DNA of 23,665 nucleotides from an uncultured Christensenellaceae bacterium (GCA_910588615.1 CAJUOI010000031.1:1-23665), one strand, 5' to 3'; shown: positions 6,158 through 14,587, numbered from the stretch's first letter. A program made the numbers and translations. Notes: generated by a model from the letters alone, not told the origin.

Positions 6158-7780
6158 ATGCCGCAAGACGCCTTTACCCTGCGCCTGAACGCCGCCGAAC
6201 TTAACGCGGCGCTGTCGGGCGGACGGATAAACAAAGTCAATCAACCCGAAAAGGACGAAGTGTCCTTACTTATATACACGGGAAAAAATACGGTTAAACT
6301 GATTTTGAACGCAAACGCCTCCGACTGCGGCGTTTATTTTTGCGACGACGAAAAGGACAACCCCCTCGTTGCGCCAAACTTCTGTATGCTGCTGCGCAAG
6401 CACTTGCAGGGCGCGGAAATCACGGGCGTTTCCCTCGTCGGATTCGAACGCATTCTCGCCCTACGCTTTCGCTGCGTTTCCGACTTTACCCAAGCCGAAC
6501 GTACGCTTTACGCCGAGATCATGGGCAAATATTCCAACCTTGTTTTAACGGAAAACGGTATGATTTTGGGCGCGCTGAAAACGACCTCCGTGGACGAAAA
6601 CTGCAAGAGAATTATTTTTTCGGGCGCGAAGTATACACTGCCCGCCCCGCAGGACAAAGTGAATCCGCAGGACGTCGATGCCTTAAAAGCGCTGTTTCAG
6701 ACGAAACCCGAGGGCGATACGGCGCGTTTCCTCTTCGAACGCGTGGCGGGGCTTGCGCCGTGTACGGCGGAGCAAATCGTAAAAAGCTATCGCGGCGGCG
6801 GCTTTGCCGAACACGTTTATAATTATATCTTTTCCGACGAAATTTCTCCCCGCGTCGTAGCGTGTGAGGAAAAACCCGTAGACTTTTTCGCCCGCGCAGA
6901 AGAAGGCAAGGCATTTGCGACCCTATCCGGGGCACAGTCTTACTTTTACGCGCAGCGGCGCGCATTGAAGGCGCGGGAAGCCTCCAAACGAAAAATCGAC
7001 GCGGCAATCAACGCCGCGGATAAGAAGGCGCAGAAACGGCTTTTGCAGATTTTCGAAAAGCAGAGGGAATGCGAAAACTGTGAAGAAAACCGCATCAAGG
7101 GCGAGCTGTTGACCGCCAATCTCTACCGCCTCGAACGGGGCGCGAAGGGCTGCGAGCTCGATAACTACTACGACGGCACGAGAATGAAGATAGCACTCGA
7201 CGCGCGCCTTTCCCCCTCCGACAACGCGCAGAAATACTACGCCAAATACCGCAAGCAGAAGCGCACGCTCGACGCGCTCGCTCCGCAGGAAGCGGAAGCT
7301 CGGTCGGAAGCGGAATATCTGCAATCGCTGCGCGCCGCGCTCGCCTGCGCCGCCGACGGCGAAGATTTGCGTTCGCTCGAAGAGGAATTGACGGAAGCGG
7401 GGCTTCTTAAAACGCCCTCCGTAAAGACGAAGAAAAAGAAAGATGAAATCTCCTTCCGCACCTTCGAAGCGGGCGGCTTCCGCATTTACGCAGGCAGAAA
7501 CAACCTGCAAAACGATAGGCTGATAAAACGCGGCAAGACCGACGACATGTGGCTGCACGCGCAAAAGTACCATTCGAGCCACGTCTTAATCGTAACGGAG
7601 GGACGGCGCGTACCGGACGAAGTGCTGCTGTTTGCGGCTAACATATGCGCGAAGTATTCGGACGCGAAGGGCGACAGGATCCCCGTGGACTATTGCGCGT
7701 TGAAATACGTAAAAAAACCGCCGAAGTCCAAACCGGGATTCGTTATTTACACCGACTTTAAAACGGTGCTGACGGAATAA
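6158..7780 (+). CDS. rqcH: RqcH, NFACT-family ribosome quality control protein
   Basis: A 540-residue bacterial homologue of Rqc2/NEMF (formerly annotated as fibronectin-binding protein). In B. subtilis RqcH binds obstructed 50S subunits and adds alanine tails that mark the stalled chain for ClpXP. The NFACT-N domain starts at MPQDAFTLRLNAAELN; the middle is helical and charge-rich coiled coil (about 280-440); the NFACT-R domain has DMWLHAQKYHSSHVLI, and the protein ends with the characteristic VKKPPKSKPGFVIYTDFKTV. The ATG at 6158 follows GAGGAG with 7-nt spacing; the frame is open further upstream, but that part lies across the promoter. The DR pair needed in B. subtilis (D97-R98) reads E97-R98 here. 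It is the first gene of a two-gene operon and diverges from tig-clpP-clpX, whose protease is the likely consumer of the tagged chains. Confidence 0.94.
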   Translation: MPQDAFTLRLNAAELNAALSGGRINKVNQPEKDEVSLLIYTGKNTVKLILNANASDCGVYFCDDEKDNPLVAPNFCMLLRKHLQGAEITGVSLVGFERILALRFRCVSDFTQAERTLYAEIMGKYSNLVLTENGMILGALKTTSVDENCKRIIFSGAKYTLPAPQDKVNPQDVDALKALFQTKPEGDTARFLFERVAGLAPCTAEQIVKSYRGGGFAEHVYNYIFSDEISPRVVACEEKPVDFFARAEEGKAFATLSGAQSYFYAQRRALKAREASKRKIDAAINAADKKAQKRLLQIFEKQRECENCEENRIKGELLTANLYRLERGAKGCELDNYYDGTRMKIALDARLSPSDNAQKYYAKYRKQKRTLDALAPQEAEARSEAEYLQSLRAALACAADGEDLRSLEEELTEAGLLKTPSVKTKKKKDEISFRTFEAGGFRIYAGRNNLQNDRLIKRGKTDDMWLHAQKYHSSHVLIVTEGRRVPDEVLLFAANICAKYSDAKGDRIPVDYCALKYVKKPPKSKPGFVIYTDFKTVLTE

Positions 7781-7801
7781 ACAACAAAGGAGGAAAAAAC
7801 T

Positions 7802-8617
7802 ATGGGTTCGCTTGCAACGAGAATGAAGAACTACGAGGACGTTTCGAGAATCTATTTAACAAAACGCTGCCCCGCGATCATCCGCATCGACGGAAAGACC
7901 TTTCACAATTTCACCAAGGGCTTCCGCCGCCCCTTCGATCCCCTCTTTATGGAGACGATGCTGCAAACGGCGAAATTTCTCTGCGAAAACATCACGGGCT
8001 GCAAGCTCGCGTATACGCAGTCGGATGAAATCAGCCTTTTACTTACCGACTACGACGCAACGGACACGCAGCCCTGGTTTGACAACAATCTGCAAAAGCT
8101 CGTCAGCATTTCGGCGAGCATGGCGACGCTTGCCTTTAACAAAGCCTTCTCGGAAGGGTGCGAAAAGCTTCTGCAATCGGAAAACGCGAGCGACGCTCCC
8201 TATCTTTCCGCGCTTGCAAAGGCAAAGAGCAAGGGCGCGATCTTCGATTCGCGGGCGTTTCTACTGCCCAAGGAGGAGGTATGCAACTACTTTATCTGGC
8301 GCCAGCAGGACGCAACGAGAAACTCCATTTTAATGGTTGCGCAATCCCGTTTCCCGCACGAAAAATTGCAAGGCGTGAAATGCGACGAATTACAGGAAAC
8401 GCTGTTTACGGAATGCGGCGTTAACTGGAACGACTATCCCCCGTCGCAAAAACGCGGCACCTGTACCGTAAAACAAACGGTAACTCTGCCCAACGGCGCC
8501 GTGCGGCGCAAGTGGACGGCGGACGAAAACACACCCGTCTTTACCAAAGACAGAGCGTATATCGAACGCTTCGTGTACTCCGCTTCGGAGTCGCTGCGCT
8601 CCTCTGAACGACAATAA
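7802..8617 (+). CDS. Thg1-like protein (tRNA(His) guanylyltransferase family, 3'-5' RNA polymerase)
   Basis: A 271-residue member of the Thg1 superfamily, which adds nucleotides to the 5' end of tRNA in the 3'-5' direction. The two metal-binding acidic sites are present: D30 in IIRIDGKTFHNF and D75-E76 in YTQSDEISLLL. WRQQDATRNSILM stands where eukaryotic Thg1 has the HINNLYN anticodon-recognition motif. Its loss marks this as a bacterial Thg1-like protein (TLP), a group characterised in vitro as template-dependent tRNA 5'-end repair enzymes. It starts 21 bp after rqcH with a strong AAAGGAGG site, so it is co-transcribed. The last codons (SASESLRSSERQ) overlap a dispersed palindromic repeat, so the native C-terminus may have been altered. 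The family is clear; the in vivo substrate is unknown. Confidence 0.92.
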   Translation: MGSLATRMKNYEDVSRIYLTKRCPAIIRIDGKTFHNFTKGFRRPFDPLFMETMLQTAKFLCENITGCKLAYTQSDEISLLLTDYDATDTQPWFDNNLQKLVSISASMATLAFNKAFSEGCEKLLQSENASDAPYLSALAKAKSKGAIFDSRAFLLPKEEVCNYFIWRQQDATRNSILMVAQSRFPHEKLQGVKCDELQETLFTECGVNWNDYPPSQKRGTCTVKQTVTLPNGAVRRKWTADENTPVFTKDRAYIERFVYSASESLRSSERQ

Positions 8618-8640
8618 ACGGCGCTCTTCAGAATGAAGAA
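8583..8640 (-). repeat. Dispersed palindromic repeat unit at the 3' end of the Thg1-like gene
   Basis: Read on the minus strand, 8601-8591 gives GAGCGCAGCGA, identical to the core of the repeat at 17337-17347. The flanks are degenerate: CGTTCAGAG before it and ACTCCGAAG after it. GGAG (8587-8590) and CTCC (8599-8602) enclose CGC/GCG as a small stem. A second small hairpin, CTTC-AGAAT-GAAG, follows within 8624-8640. The unit supplies about the last ten codons of the Thg1-like gene plus its trailer. Confidence 0.6.
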
Positions 8641-8652
8641 CGAAAAAAAAGC

Positions 8653-8688
8653 AAAAGAAAAACGGACGCTGCCGTCCGTTTTTCTTTT
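8653..8688. terminator. Bidirectional intrinsic terminator, perfect 16-bp stem
   Basis: The arms 8653-8668 and 8673-8688 are perfectly complementary around a 4-nt CTGC loop. The core is ACGGACG/CGTCCGT, flanked by A-rich and T-rich ends that give a TTTTTCTTTT tail on both strands. It ends the rqcH/Thg1-like transcript on the plus strand and the DUF378 transcript on the minus strand. The DUF378 stop codon (8687-8689) overlaps the arm. Confidence 0.93.
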
Positions 8689-8932
8689 ATGCGTTTTCCC
8701 GTTCCTTGACTACTCTGTCCCCTCTCAGCTTTAACGCGCCGTTCGTAATGATGGGCGAGATGATCAGCCAGATTGCCGCGAGCGCGATCAGCACGTACAG
8801 AATGATCGAGCCTACGCTGCGCCATCCCATAAAAATAGACGACACGAGGTTGAAATCGAAAATTCCGTACAGCCCCCAATTCAGCGCACCGAGCAAGACG
8901 AGCACGTAAGAAATTAAATTTGCGATTACCAT
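8687..8932 (-). CDS. DUF378 family small membrane protein
   Basis: An 81-residue protein with two predicted membrane helices. The first (ANLISYVLVLLGALNWGLYGIF) carries the LGALNWGL motif typical of DUF378/YuzA-like proteins; the second covers about 41-62. A short basic, charged tail (LRGDRVVKERENA) should lie in the cytosol. The function of the family is unknown. The ATG is preceded by GGGAGG with 9-nt spacing. It begins 51 bp after the topoisomerase A-subunit gene with no clear promoter between, so it is probably the last gene of that transcript and ends in the shared terminator. Confidence 0.85.
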   Translation of the reverse strand: MVIANLISYVLVLLGALNWGLYGIFDFNLVSSIFMGWRSVGSIILYVLIALAAIWLIISPIITNGALKLRGDRVVKERENA

Positions 8933-8983
8933 AATTAATTGCCTCCCGTATCCATGTTGTGCAACCGAACGGCAATTATTCGG

Positions 8984-11416
8984 TTATTCCGTACGGTACT
9001 TCATGGCGTAAACCGCCTTGGGTTCGAACTTCGCGCTCTTAACCGCTCTGCCGCGCGTGTTCGTTGCGTCGATGGAAATATCCTCCGTATTGAGCTCAGC
9101 CATGCCGCCCTCGGGCAAGAGCAGCGCCAGCACGTAAGGTACGGTAACGTAATCGGCGAAAACAACGCTTTCGGTGGTAAGCGAAGCGATCTTCACCCCC
9201 TTGCAATTGCGGGATATCGGGTCGATTTGCGCCGCAATGACGCGCTTGTATCTGCCCGCCGAGGTCGCGACGATAATTTCGCCTTCGCCGTCTATCTGAG
9301 AGGCGAACAGCACCTCGTCGCCCGCTTTCAGGTTCATGCCCTTAACCCCGCCCGAAATACGCCCCTGAAGCGGCACGTCGTCCTTTTTGGCGTTGAGGCA
9401 CATACCGCCCTTGGTTACAAAGAACGCCGTAAACAAAGCGTCCCGCTCGGGCTCGACGCAGAGCAGTTCGTCGCCATCGTTCAGTCGCAGCGCTGGATAA
9501 ATATTTTTGCCCGCGGGATATTCGCCGCGCGCCGTGCGCTTGATCATTCCGTGCTTGGTGAAGAACAGGAGATTCCCCTCCTTCTCCGGCTTTAGCAGCG
9601 CAACGGGCTTTTCCGTTTTATCGGCCGTTTCGAAAACGTCTTTAAGCGCAAACCCGCCCGCGCCGAATTTGCAGCCGACCGCGCCCGCTTCCATGGGATA
9701 ACAGTTGCCCTTGTTCGAGAACACGAGCACCGTTTCATCGGACAGCGCGTTCAGCATGAGCTTCGCCACCGCATCGGGCTTGCTCTTTTCACCCACCGTC
9801 TTGTTGGACATATTGAAGTTCTTTTCGCTGACACACTTCAATTTGTCGTCGCCGGAAACAAGGACGTAGCTTGCAACGCCGGGAAGCTTGACGTCCGCCC
9901 GTTCGGGCGCCGCCTCCTCCTCGGAGAACACGAGCTGCGAGCGGCGCGGCGTCTTGTATTTTTTCTTGATTTCGAGAATTTCGTCCTTGACTACCTGCAA
10001 TTGCAGGCGGTTGCTCCCCACGATCGCCGTGAGTTTTTCGATGAGCTCGCGCAATCGCTTCAACTCCTCCTCGAGCTTGAACACTTCCAACTTGGTCAGC
10101 CGCGCAAGACGCAAATCGAGAATCGCCTGCGCCTGCTTTTCGGACAGGGAGAAGCGCTCTCTGAGCTTGTCTCTTGCGTCCGACGTGGATTCGGCGTTCT
10201 TGATGATTTTGATCACCTCGTCGATATTGCGTACGGCGATAATCAGACCCTCGAGGATATGGCAGCGTTCCTTTGCCTGATTCAAATCGAACTTGGTACG
10301 GCGGAGCACCACTTCGCGCTGATACTCGACGTAGTGCTTGATGATTTCCACAAGTCCCAGCTGCATAGGCTTGCCCTTGGCGATTGCCACCATGTTCATG
10401 CCGAAGGTGGTTTCGAGGTCGGTATGCTTGTATAAGAGCGCAAGACACTTGTTAATATCCGAATCCGCGCGTATTTCCACGACGGCACGCATTCCGTTGC
10501 GGTCGGACTCGTCGCCGACCTTGGTGATAAAGGCAAAATCCTCTTTCTTCTCGTCGCGAAGCTCCGCAATTCGGCGCAGAAGGTTCGCCTTGTTCACCTG
10601 ATAGGGCAGCTCGTAAATCACGAGATTCTTCTTATTTTCGTTGTCGCCATCCTCGATGCGGATTTTGGCGCGGAGGGTAATTTTTCCGCGTCCCGTCTTA
10701 TACGCCTGATTCAGTTCGTTAGCGATAATGTAGCCCCCCGTGGGGAAATCGGGCGCCTTGATTTTACCCACCAATTCGTTGAGTTTAATCGACGGCTTTT
10801 CGATATACGCCACCACTCCGTCGATACATTCGCCGAGATTGTGCGGCGGAATATTCGTCGCAAGCCCGACGGCAATCCCCGAAGCCCCGTTGACGAGCAG
10901 ATTGGGGAAGCGCCCCGGAAGCATTTTCGGCTCCTTTAACGAATCGTCGAAATTGAGTGCGAAATTAACGGTGTTCTTGTCCAGATCGCGCAAAAGTTCG
11001 AGCGCGATCGGCTCCAACCGCGCTTCGGTATAACGCATCGCCGCGGCGGGGTCGCCGTCGATCGAACCGAAGTTGCCGTGCCCGTTGACAAGCGTCTTGC
11101 CCATATTGAATTCCTGCGCCATGCGCACCATTGCATCGTACACCGAAGAATCGCCGTGCGGATGATACTTACCCATGCAATCGCCGACGATACGCGCCGA
11201 TTTTTTGTGCGGCTTGTCGGGCGTCAGTCCCATTTCGTACATGGTATATAAAATTCTGCGCTGAACGGGCTTTAAACCGTCCTCCACGCGCGGCAGCGCT
11301 CTGTCGAGAATGACCTCCTCCGCATACGGCAGCATGGAGGCGGGAAGAACGTCTTCGAGCGGGGTAACGTAAAGCGTGCCCTTCGGCTGCCCGTTCGTTT
11401 GCTCTTTCTTACTCAT
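8984..11416 (-). CDS. parC: Type IIA DNA topoisomerase subunit A (ParC-like, GyrA/ParC family)
   Basis: An 810-residue DNA-cleaving subunit. The winged-helix cleavage domain has the active-site tyrosine Y129 in AMRYTEARL. The quinolone-binding region reads HPHGDSSVYDAMVRM, with S90 and D94 at the positions of E. coli GyrA S83 and D87, i.e. the sensitive state. A coiled-coil gate segment and a C-terminal beta-pinwheel follow. The block LLRDLDKNTVNF-x-x-NFDDS-x-x-EP and the absence of a clean QRRGGKG GyrA box (the region reads GRISGGVKG) favour topoisomerase IV. GHGNFGS, however, is more gyrase-like, so GyrA or a divergent second gyrase cannot be excluded. Its ATG overlaps the end of the ATPase-subunit gene by 8 bp (ATGAGTAA) and follows AAGGAG. 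The enzyme would decatenate or relax chromosomal DNA together with that partner. Confidence 0.85.
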   Translation of the reverse strand: MSKKEQTNGQPKGTLYVTPLEDVLPASMLPYAEEVILDRALPRVEDGLKPVQRRILYTMYEMGLTPDKPHKKSARIVGDCMGKYHPHGDSSVYDAMVRMAQEFNMGKTLVNGHGNFGSIDGDPAAAMRYTEARLEPIALELLRDLDKNTVNFALNFDDSLKEPKMLPGRFPNLLVNGASGIAVGLATNIPPHNLGECIDGVVAYIEKPSIKLNELVGKIKAPDFPTGGYIIANELNQAYKTGRGKITLRAKIRIEDGDNENKKNLVIYELPYQVNKANLLRRIAELRDEKKEDFAFITKVGDESDRNGMRAVVEIRADSDINKCLALLYKHTDLETTFGMNMVAIAKGKPMQLGLVEIIKHYVEYQREVVLRRTKFDLNQAKERCHILEGLIIAVRNIDEVIKIIKNAESTSDARDKLRERFSLSEKQAQAILDLRLARLTKLEVFKLEEELKRLRELIEKLTAIVGSNRLQLQVVKDEILEIKKKYKTPRRSQLVFSEEEAAPERADVKLPGVASYVLVSGDDKLKCVSEKNFNMSNKTVGEKSKPDAVAKLMLNALSDETVLVFSNKGNCYPMEAGAVGCKFGAGGFALKDVFETADKTEKPVALLKPEKEGNLLFFTKHGMIKRTARGEYPAGKNIYPALRLNDGDELLCVEPERDALFTAFFVTKGGMCLNAKKDDVPLQGRISGGVKGMNLKAGDEVLFASQIDGEGEIIVATSAGRYKRVIAAQIDPISRNCKGVKIASLTTESVVFADYVTVPYVLALLLPEGGMAELNTEDISIDATNTRGRAVKSAKFEPKAVYAMKYRTE

Positions 11417-13463
11417 CGCCGTTCTCCTTCTTGATCTTCACCTTGTCCATAAACGAATCCGTCTTGTTAAAATTCGCGTTTCTGTTTAAAAATTCTTTTC
11501 TACCCTCTACTCTGTCGCCCATCAGCGTCGTTATCATGTTTTCTGCCGCCACGGCGTCCTCGATCGTTACTTGCGTGAGGTTGCGCCGCATCGGATCCAT
11601 CGTCGTGTTCCATAGCTGTTCCGCGCTCATCTCGCCCAAGCCCTTGTATCGCTGGATGAGATACCCCCTGCCGACTTTTTCTATTTTTTCCTGCAATTCG
11701 CTGTCGTCGTAGGCGTATTCCTCCGCACTTCCGTTCTGCTTGTACACCTTGTACAGCGGCGGCATCCCGATATACACGTGCCCCGCATTGACGAGATCGC
11801 GCATATAGCGGAAAAAGAACGTCAACAGAATACAGCGGATATGGAAACCGTCCTGATCGGCATCCGACAGAATTATGACCTTATGGTAGTTGAGCTTTTC
11901 GAGGTTGAAATCGTTGCCTATCCCTGCGCCGAGCGCGGAAATGATCGTACGGATCTCCTCGTTGGCAAGCACCTGATCGAGGCGCTTCTTTTCCACGTTC
12001 AACGGCTTGCCGCGCAGGGGCAGAATGGATTGAAACTGCCTGACGCGCGCCTGTTTTGCCGTTCCGCCCGCCGAGTCGCCCTCAACGATGAAAAGCTCGT
12101 TCTCTTCGGGCTTTCTGCCCGTACAAGCCGCCAATTTTCCGACGAGCATTAATGAATCGATACTGTTCTTTGCGCGCGCCGTATCTTTTGCCTGCCGCGC
12201 CGCAATGCGCACCCGCGCCGCACCCTGCGCTTTTTTGACGATCTCTTCAAACGCTTTCTTGTTCTTTTTATCTGCCGCCAGCTCGCGCAAGCCCTCGATG
12301 GTTACACTCTCCACGGGAGAACGCGCTTCGGGGTTGCCGAGCTTCGTCTTGGTCTGCCCCTCGAATTGCACGTTCTTCATTTTGATCGAAAGAACCGCCG
12401 TCAAACCCTCGCGGAAGTCGTCGCCGAGGAGATTTGCTTCCTTGTCTTTCAGGAGCTTGTTTTCTCGGGCGTAATCGTTTAAAACGCGCGTGAGCCCCGA
12501 ACGGAATCCCACTTCGTGAAACCCGCCCTCGGGGGTCGGGATGTTGTTGACGAAGGAAAAAAGATTTTCGGTATATTCGCCCGTGTGCTGAATGGCGAAC
12601 TCCACCAGAATGCCGTCCTTCTCCCCCTTGATATACAGGGGCTTGGGATAGAGTTTGCTCTTTCCCTCGTTGAGGTACGCGGCAAAATCGGAAATTCCGC
12701 CTTCGTAACAATAGGTTACCGAATAGGGCTGCGTCGCGCCGAGAAGGTCGAGCTGTACGTCCTCCCCCTCGGTATCTTCACCCTTAAATTCGTTCATGGT
12801 AATACGCTCGTCCGTCAGCGTGATCGTCAGCCCGCGGTTGAGAAAAGCGAGCTCGTTGAGGCGGTGCGAAATCGTGGAAAGCTGGAAATCCGTAGACGCA
12901 AATACGTTTGCATCCGGTTTGAAATGCACGAACGTGCCGTGCTGCTTCGTCTTTTTATGCAAATCGGCAAGCGGCGCCACGGGAACGCCCGACTCGAATT
13001 TCTTTTTCTTTTCGTCGTAATAGGAACGGAATTCCATCGAGAACGTTTTGCCCTCTTTGTACACGCGCACTTTCAGCCATTCGGACAGCGCGTTCGTAAC
13101 GGACGCGCCCACGCCGTGCAGTCCGCCCGAAAAGGAGTAGTTGTTTTCGTTGAACTTTCCGCCCGCGTGCAGCTGCGTAAACACCACCTGCACTCCCGAA
13201 ACTTTGGTTTTGGGGTGAATGTCCGTGGGGATACCGCGTCCGTTGTCCTCGACGGAAGCGCTGCCGTCTTTATAAATGCGCACGTCGATTTTATCCGCAT
13301 ATCCGTTTGCCGCTTCGTCGACGGCGTTGTCGACGATTTCCCAAAGGATATGATGCAGACCCTTCTGTCCCGTCGAACCGATATACATACCGGGGCGCAG
13401 GCGCACGGCATCCAAGCCTTCGAGAATGGTTATGTCATTTGCGTTGTAATGTTTTTCTTCCAT
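11409..13463 (-). CDS. parE: Type IIA DNA topoisomerase subunit B (ParE-like, GyrB/ParE family)
   Basis: A 684-residue ATPase subunit. The GHKL ATP-binding fold is shown by EIVDNAVDEA, DNGRGIP and GGLHGVGAS. The transducer domain follows, then the TOPRIM metal site with ELFIVEGDSAGG and the acidic cluster LSDADQDGFHIR. The C-terminal block QRYKGLGEMSAEQLW is intact. No large Gram-negative GyrB insertion is present. Stretches such as FVNNIPTPEGGFHEVGF and HFKPDANVF look ParE-like, while the end (LMGDRVEGRKEFLNRNA) is close to Firmicutes GyrB, so the subtype is inferred mainly from the linked A subunit. A good sigma-A promoter lies upstream; parE-parC-DUF378 form the likely operon. Confidence 0.85.
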   Translation of the reverse strand: MEEKHYNANDITILEGLDAVRLRPGMYIGSTGQKGLHHILWEIVDNAVDEAANGYADKIDVRIYKDGSASVEDNGRGIPTDIHPKTKVSGVQVVFTQLHAGGKFNENNYSFSGGLHGVGASVTNALSEWLKVRVYKEGKTFSMEFRSYYDEKKKKFESGVPVAPLADLHKKTKQHGTFVHFKPDANVFASTDFQLSTISHRLNELAFLNRGLTITLTDERITMNEFKGEDTEGEDVQLDLLGATQPYSVTYCYEGGISDFAAYLNEGKSKLYPKPLYIKGEKDGILVEFAIQHTGEYTENLFSFVNNIPTPEGGFHEVGFRSGLTRVLNDYARENKLLKDKEANLLGDDFREGLTAVLSIKMKNVQFEGQTKTKLGNPEARSPVESVTIEGLRELAADKKNKKAFEEIVKKAQGAARVRIAARQAKDTARAKNSIDSLMLVGKLAACTGRKPEENELFIVEGDSAGGTAKQARVRQFQSILPLRGKPLNVEKKRLDQVLANEEIRTIISALGAGIGNDFNLEKLNYHKVIILSDADQDGFHIRCILLTFFFRYMRDLVNAGHVYIGMPPLYKVYKQNGSAEEYAYDDSELQEKIEKVGRGYLIQRYKGLGEMSAEQLWNTTMDPMRRNLTQVTIEDAVAAENMITTLMGDRVEGRKEFLNRNANFNKTDSFMDKVKIKKENGDE

Positions 13464-13517
13464 GCGTACCTCGGAAAATTACGAAATTTTCAATAATTGT
13501 GTACGATAATATATCAT

Positions 13518-13546
13518 ATTATACCATATTTTGTACTTTTCTGCAA
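13518..13546 (-). promoter_or_regulatory. Sigma-A promoter of the parE-parC operon
   Basis: TTGCAG (13546-13541), exactly 17 bp and TATAAT (13523-13518) on the minus strand, with a TGG extended -10. The predicted start near 13511 gives a leader of about 48 nt before the ATG at 13463. The rest of 13464-13646 is AT-rich and shows only the upstream terminator. Confidence 0.8.
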
Positions 13547-13621
13547 TAGTTTTGCGCAATTTACTGTAAACCGAACGTATCCTAATTGGCAAAAATCGGC
13601 AATACGATGCAAAAAATATAT

Positions 13622-13643
13622 AAAAAAGAGGGCTATGCCCTCT
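13622..13643 (-). terminator. Intrinsic terminator of the sugar transferase gene
   Basis: On the minus strand AGAGGGC (13643-13637), loop ATA and GCCCTCT (13633-13627) form a 7-bp stem followed by a T6 run. It starts 3 bp after the sugar transferase stop codon and separates that gene from the parE promoter. Confidence 0.92.
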
Positions 13644-13646
13644 CGT

Positions 13647-14546
13647 TTACTTGGCCCCGGTGCGTTTAAAAACGCTTCCGACGGTCTTGAAAATAATCTT
13701 TAAATCCAAAAGACACGAACAGTGCTCTACGTAATATAGTTCTAATTTCTGTCGTTCACCGCTCTCGTAAGTCGTGTTGTTCCTGCCGTTCGTCGCCCAC
13801 CATCCGATCATTCCCGGACGCACGGAAACAAGCTTCTCGGCATCTTCCCCGTATTTTTCGTTCAACTCCTCCCGCATCAGCGGACGCGGTCCGATAACGG
13901 ATATTTTACCCGTAAAAATAGCCCACACGTTCGGCAGCTCGTCCAAGCTCGTTTTCCGGAGGAAATTTCCCACCTTCGTAATGCGCGGGTCGTTATCCAA
14001 TTTGTATTCGCGCCTGTACTGTTCGAGCTGTTCCGGCGTCAACATATCTTCGAGCTTATCCGCATTTTTTTTCATGCTGCGGAATTTGGGAAGATAGATG
14101 TCTTTTCCGTTCTTTCCGACACGCTTGTGCCGATAAACGACGGGACCCCGGTCGCTACACTTCACCACTACGACGAGAATGAGATACAACCACGAAAAAA
14201 CCAATAAAAACAGTCCCGACGAAACGATATCGAACGTGCGTTTAACGAAACGGTAACACCCGTAGCGGAAGCCCGTTTTACGGTAAGACGCAGGCTTTGC
14301 ATCCTCTTGCGGAAAGGGAACAACGCCGGTTTCAGCCTGCTCCGCCTCGCCCATTGTCCCGAGAATGCTTTCCGCACGCGAAATCTCCTCCGCGTTGATT
14401 TTATCGACGATCTCCGTCGCCACGGAATCCGCCTGCAAAGCGGACGCTTCCGCCCCCGCCTCCTCCGCCGCGATTTCTTCGGCAAGCGGAACGGATTCGT
14501 TCTCTATTTTATTTTCCGCGCTTTCGGCGGGATATTCGTTTGCCAT
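13647..14546 (-). CDS. Monotopic sugar-phosphate transferase (bacterial sugar transferase family)
   Basis: A 299-residue phosphoglycosyl transferase. Such enzymes move a sugar-1-phosphate from a nucleotide sugar to undecaprenyl phosphate, the first membrane step of capsule, exopolysaccharide or glycan assembly. One re-entrant or membrane helix (about 105-129) is followed by DRGPVVYRHKRVGKNG, the KFRSM motif, NDPRITKVGNFLRKTSLDELPN with the catalytic Asp-Glu pair, and VIGPRPL with RPGMIGWW. It lacks the multi-helix N-terminal domain of WcaJ/WbaP. Instead, residues 1 to about 80 are acidic, alanine/glutamate-rich and look disordered. The ATG at 14546 has GAGG upstream (10-nt spacing); the alternative ATG at 14570 lacks one. 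It stands alone, with its own promoter and terminator and no glycosyltransferase neighbours, so its sugar substrate cannot be told. Confidence 0.9.
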   Translation of the reverse strand: MANEYPAESAENKIENESVPLAEEIAAEEAGAEASALQADSVATEIVDKINAEEISRAESILGTMGEAEQAETGVVPFPQEDAKPASYRKTGFRYGCYRFVKRTFDIVSSGLFLLVFSWLYLILVVVVKCSDRGPVVYRHKRVGKNGKDIYLPKFRSMKKNADKLEDMLTPEQLEQYRREYKLDNDPRITKVGNFLRKTSLDELPNVWAIFTGKISVIGPRPLMREELNEKYGEDAEKLVSVRPGMIGWWATNGRNNTTYESGERQKLELYYVEHCSCLLDLKIIFKTVGSVFKRTGAK

Positions 14547-14587
14547 AACAACGTTTCCTCTTTTGGTCATTCCCCAATCGGATAATC

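Noticed and set aside
8964..8986. AACCGAA-N9-TTCGGTT inverted repeat after parC as a terminator
   Set aside because: It lacks a following T-run, and the DUF378 gene downstream has no promoter of its own, so read-through is more likely.
12516..13496. A 326-codon plus-strand open frame antisense to parE
   Set aside because: Composition is a reverse-frame shadow; the minus-strand frame encodes all GHKL and transducer motifs.
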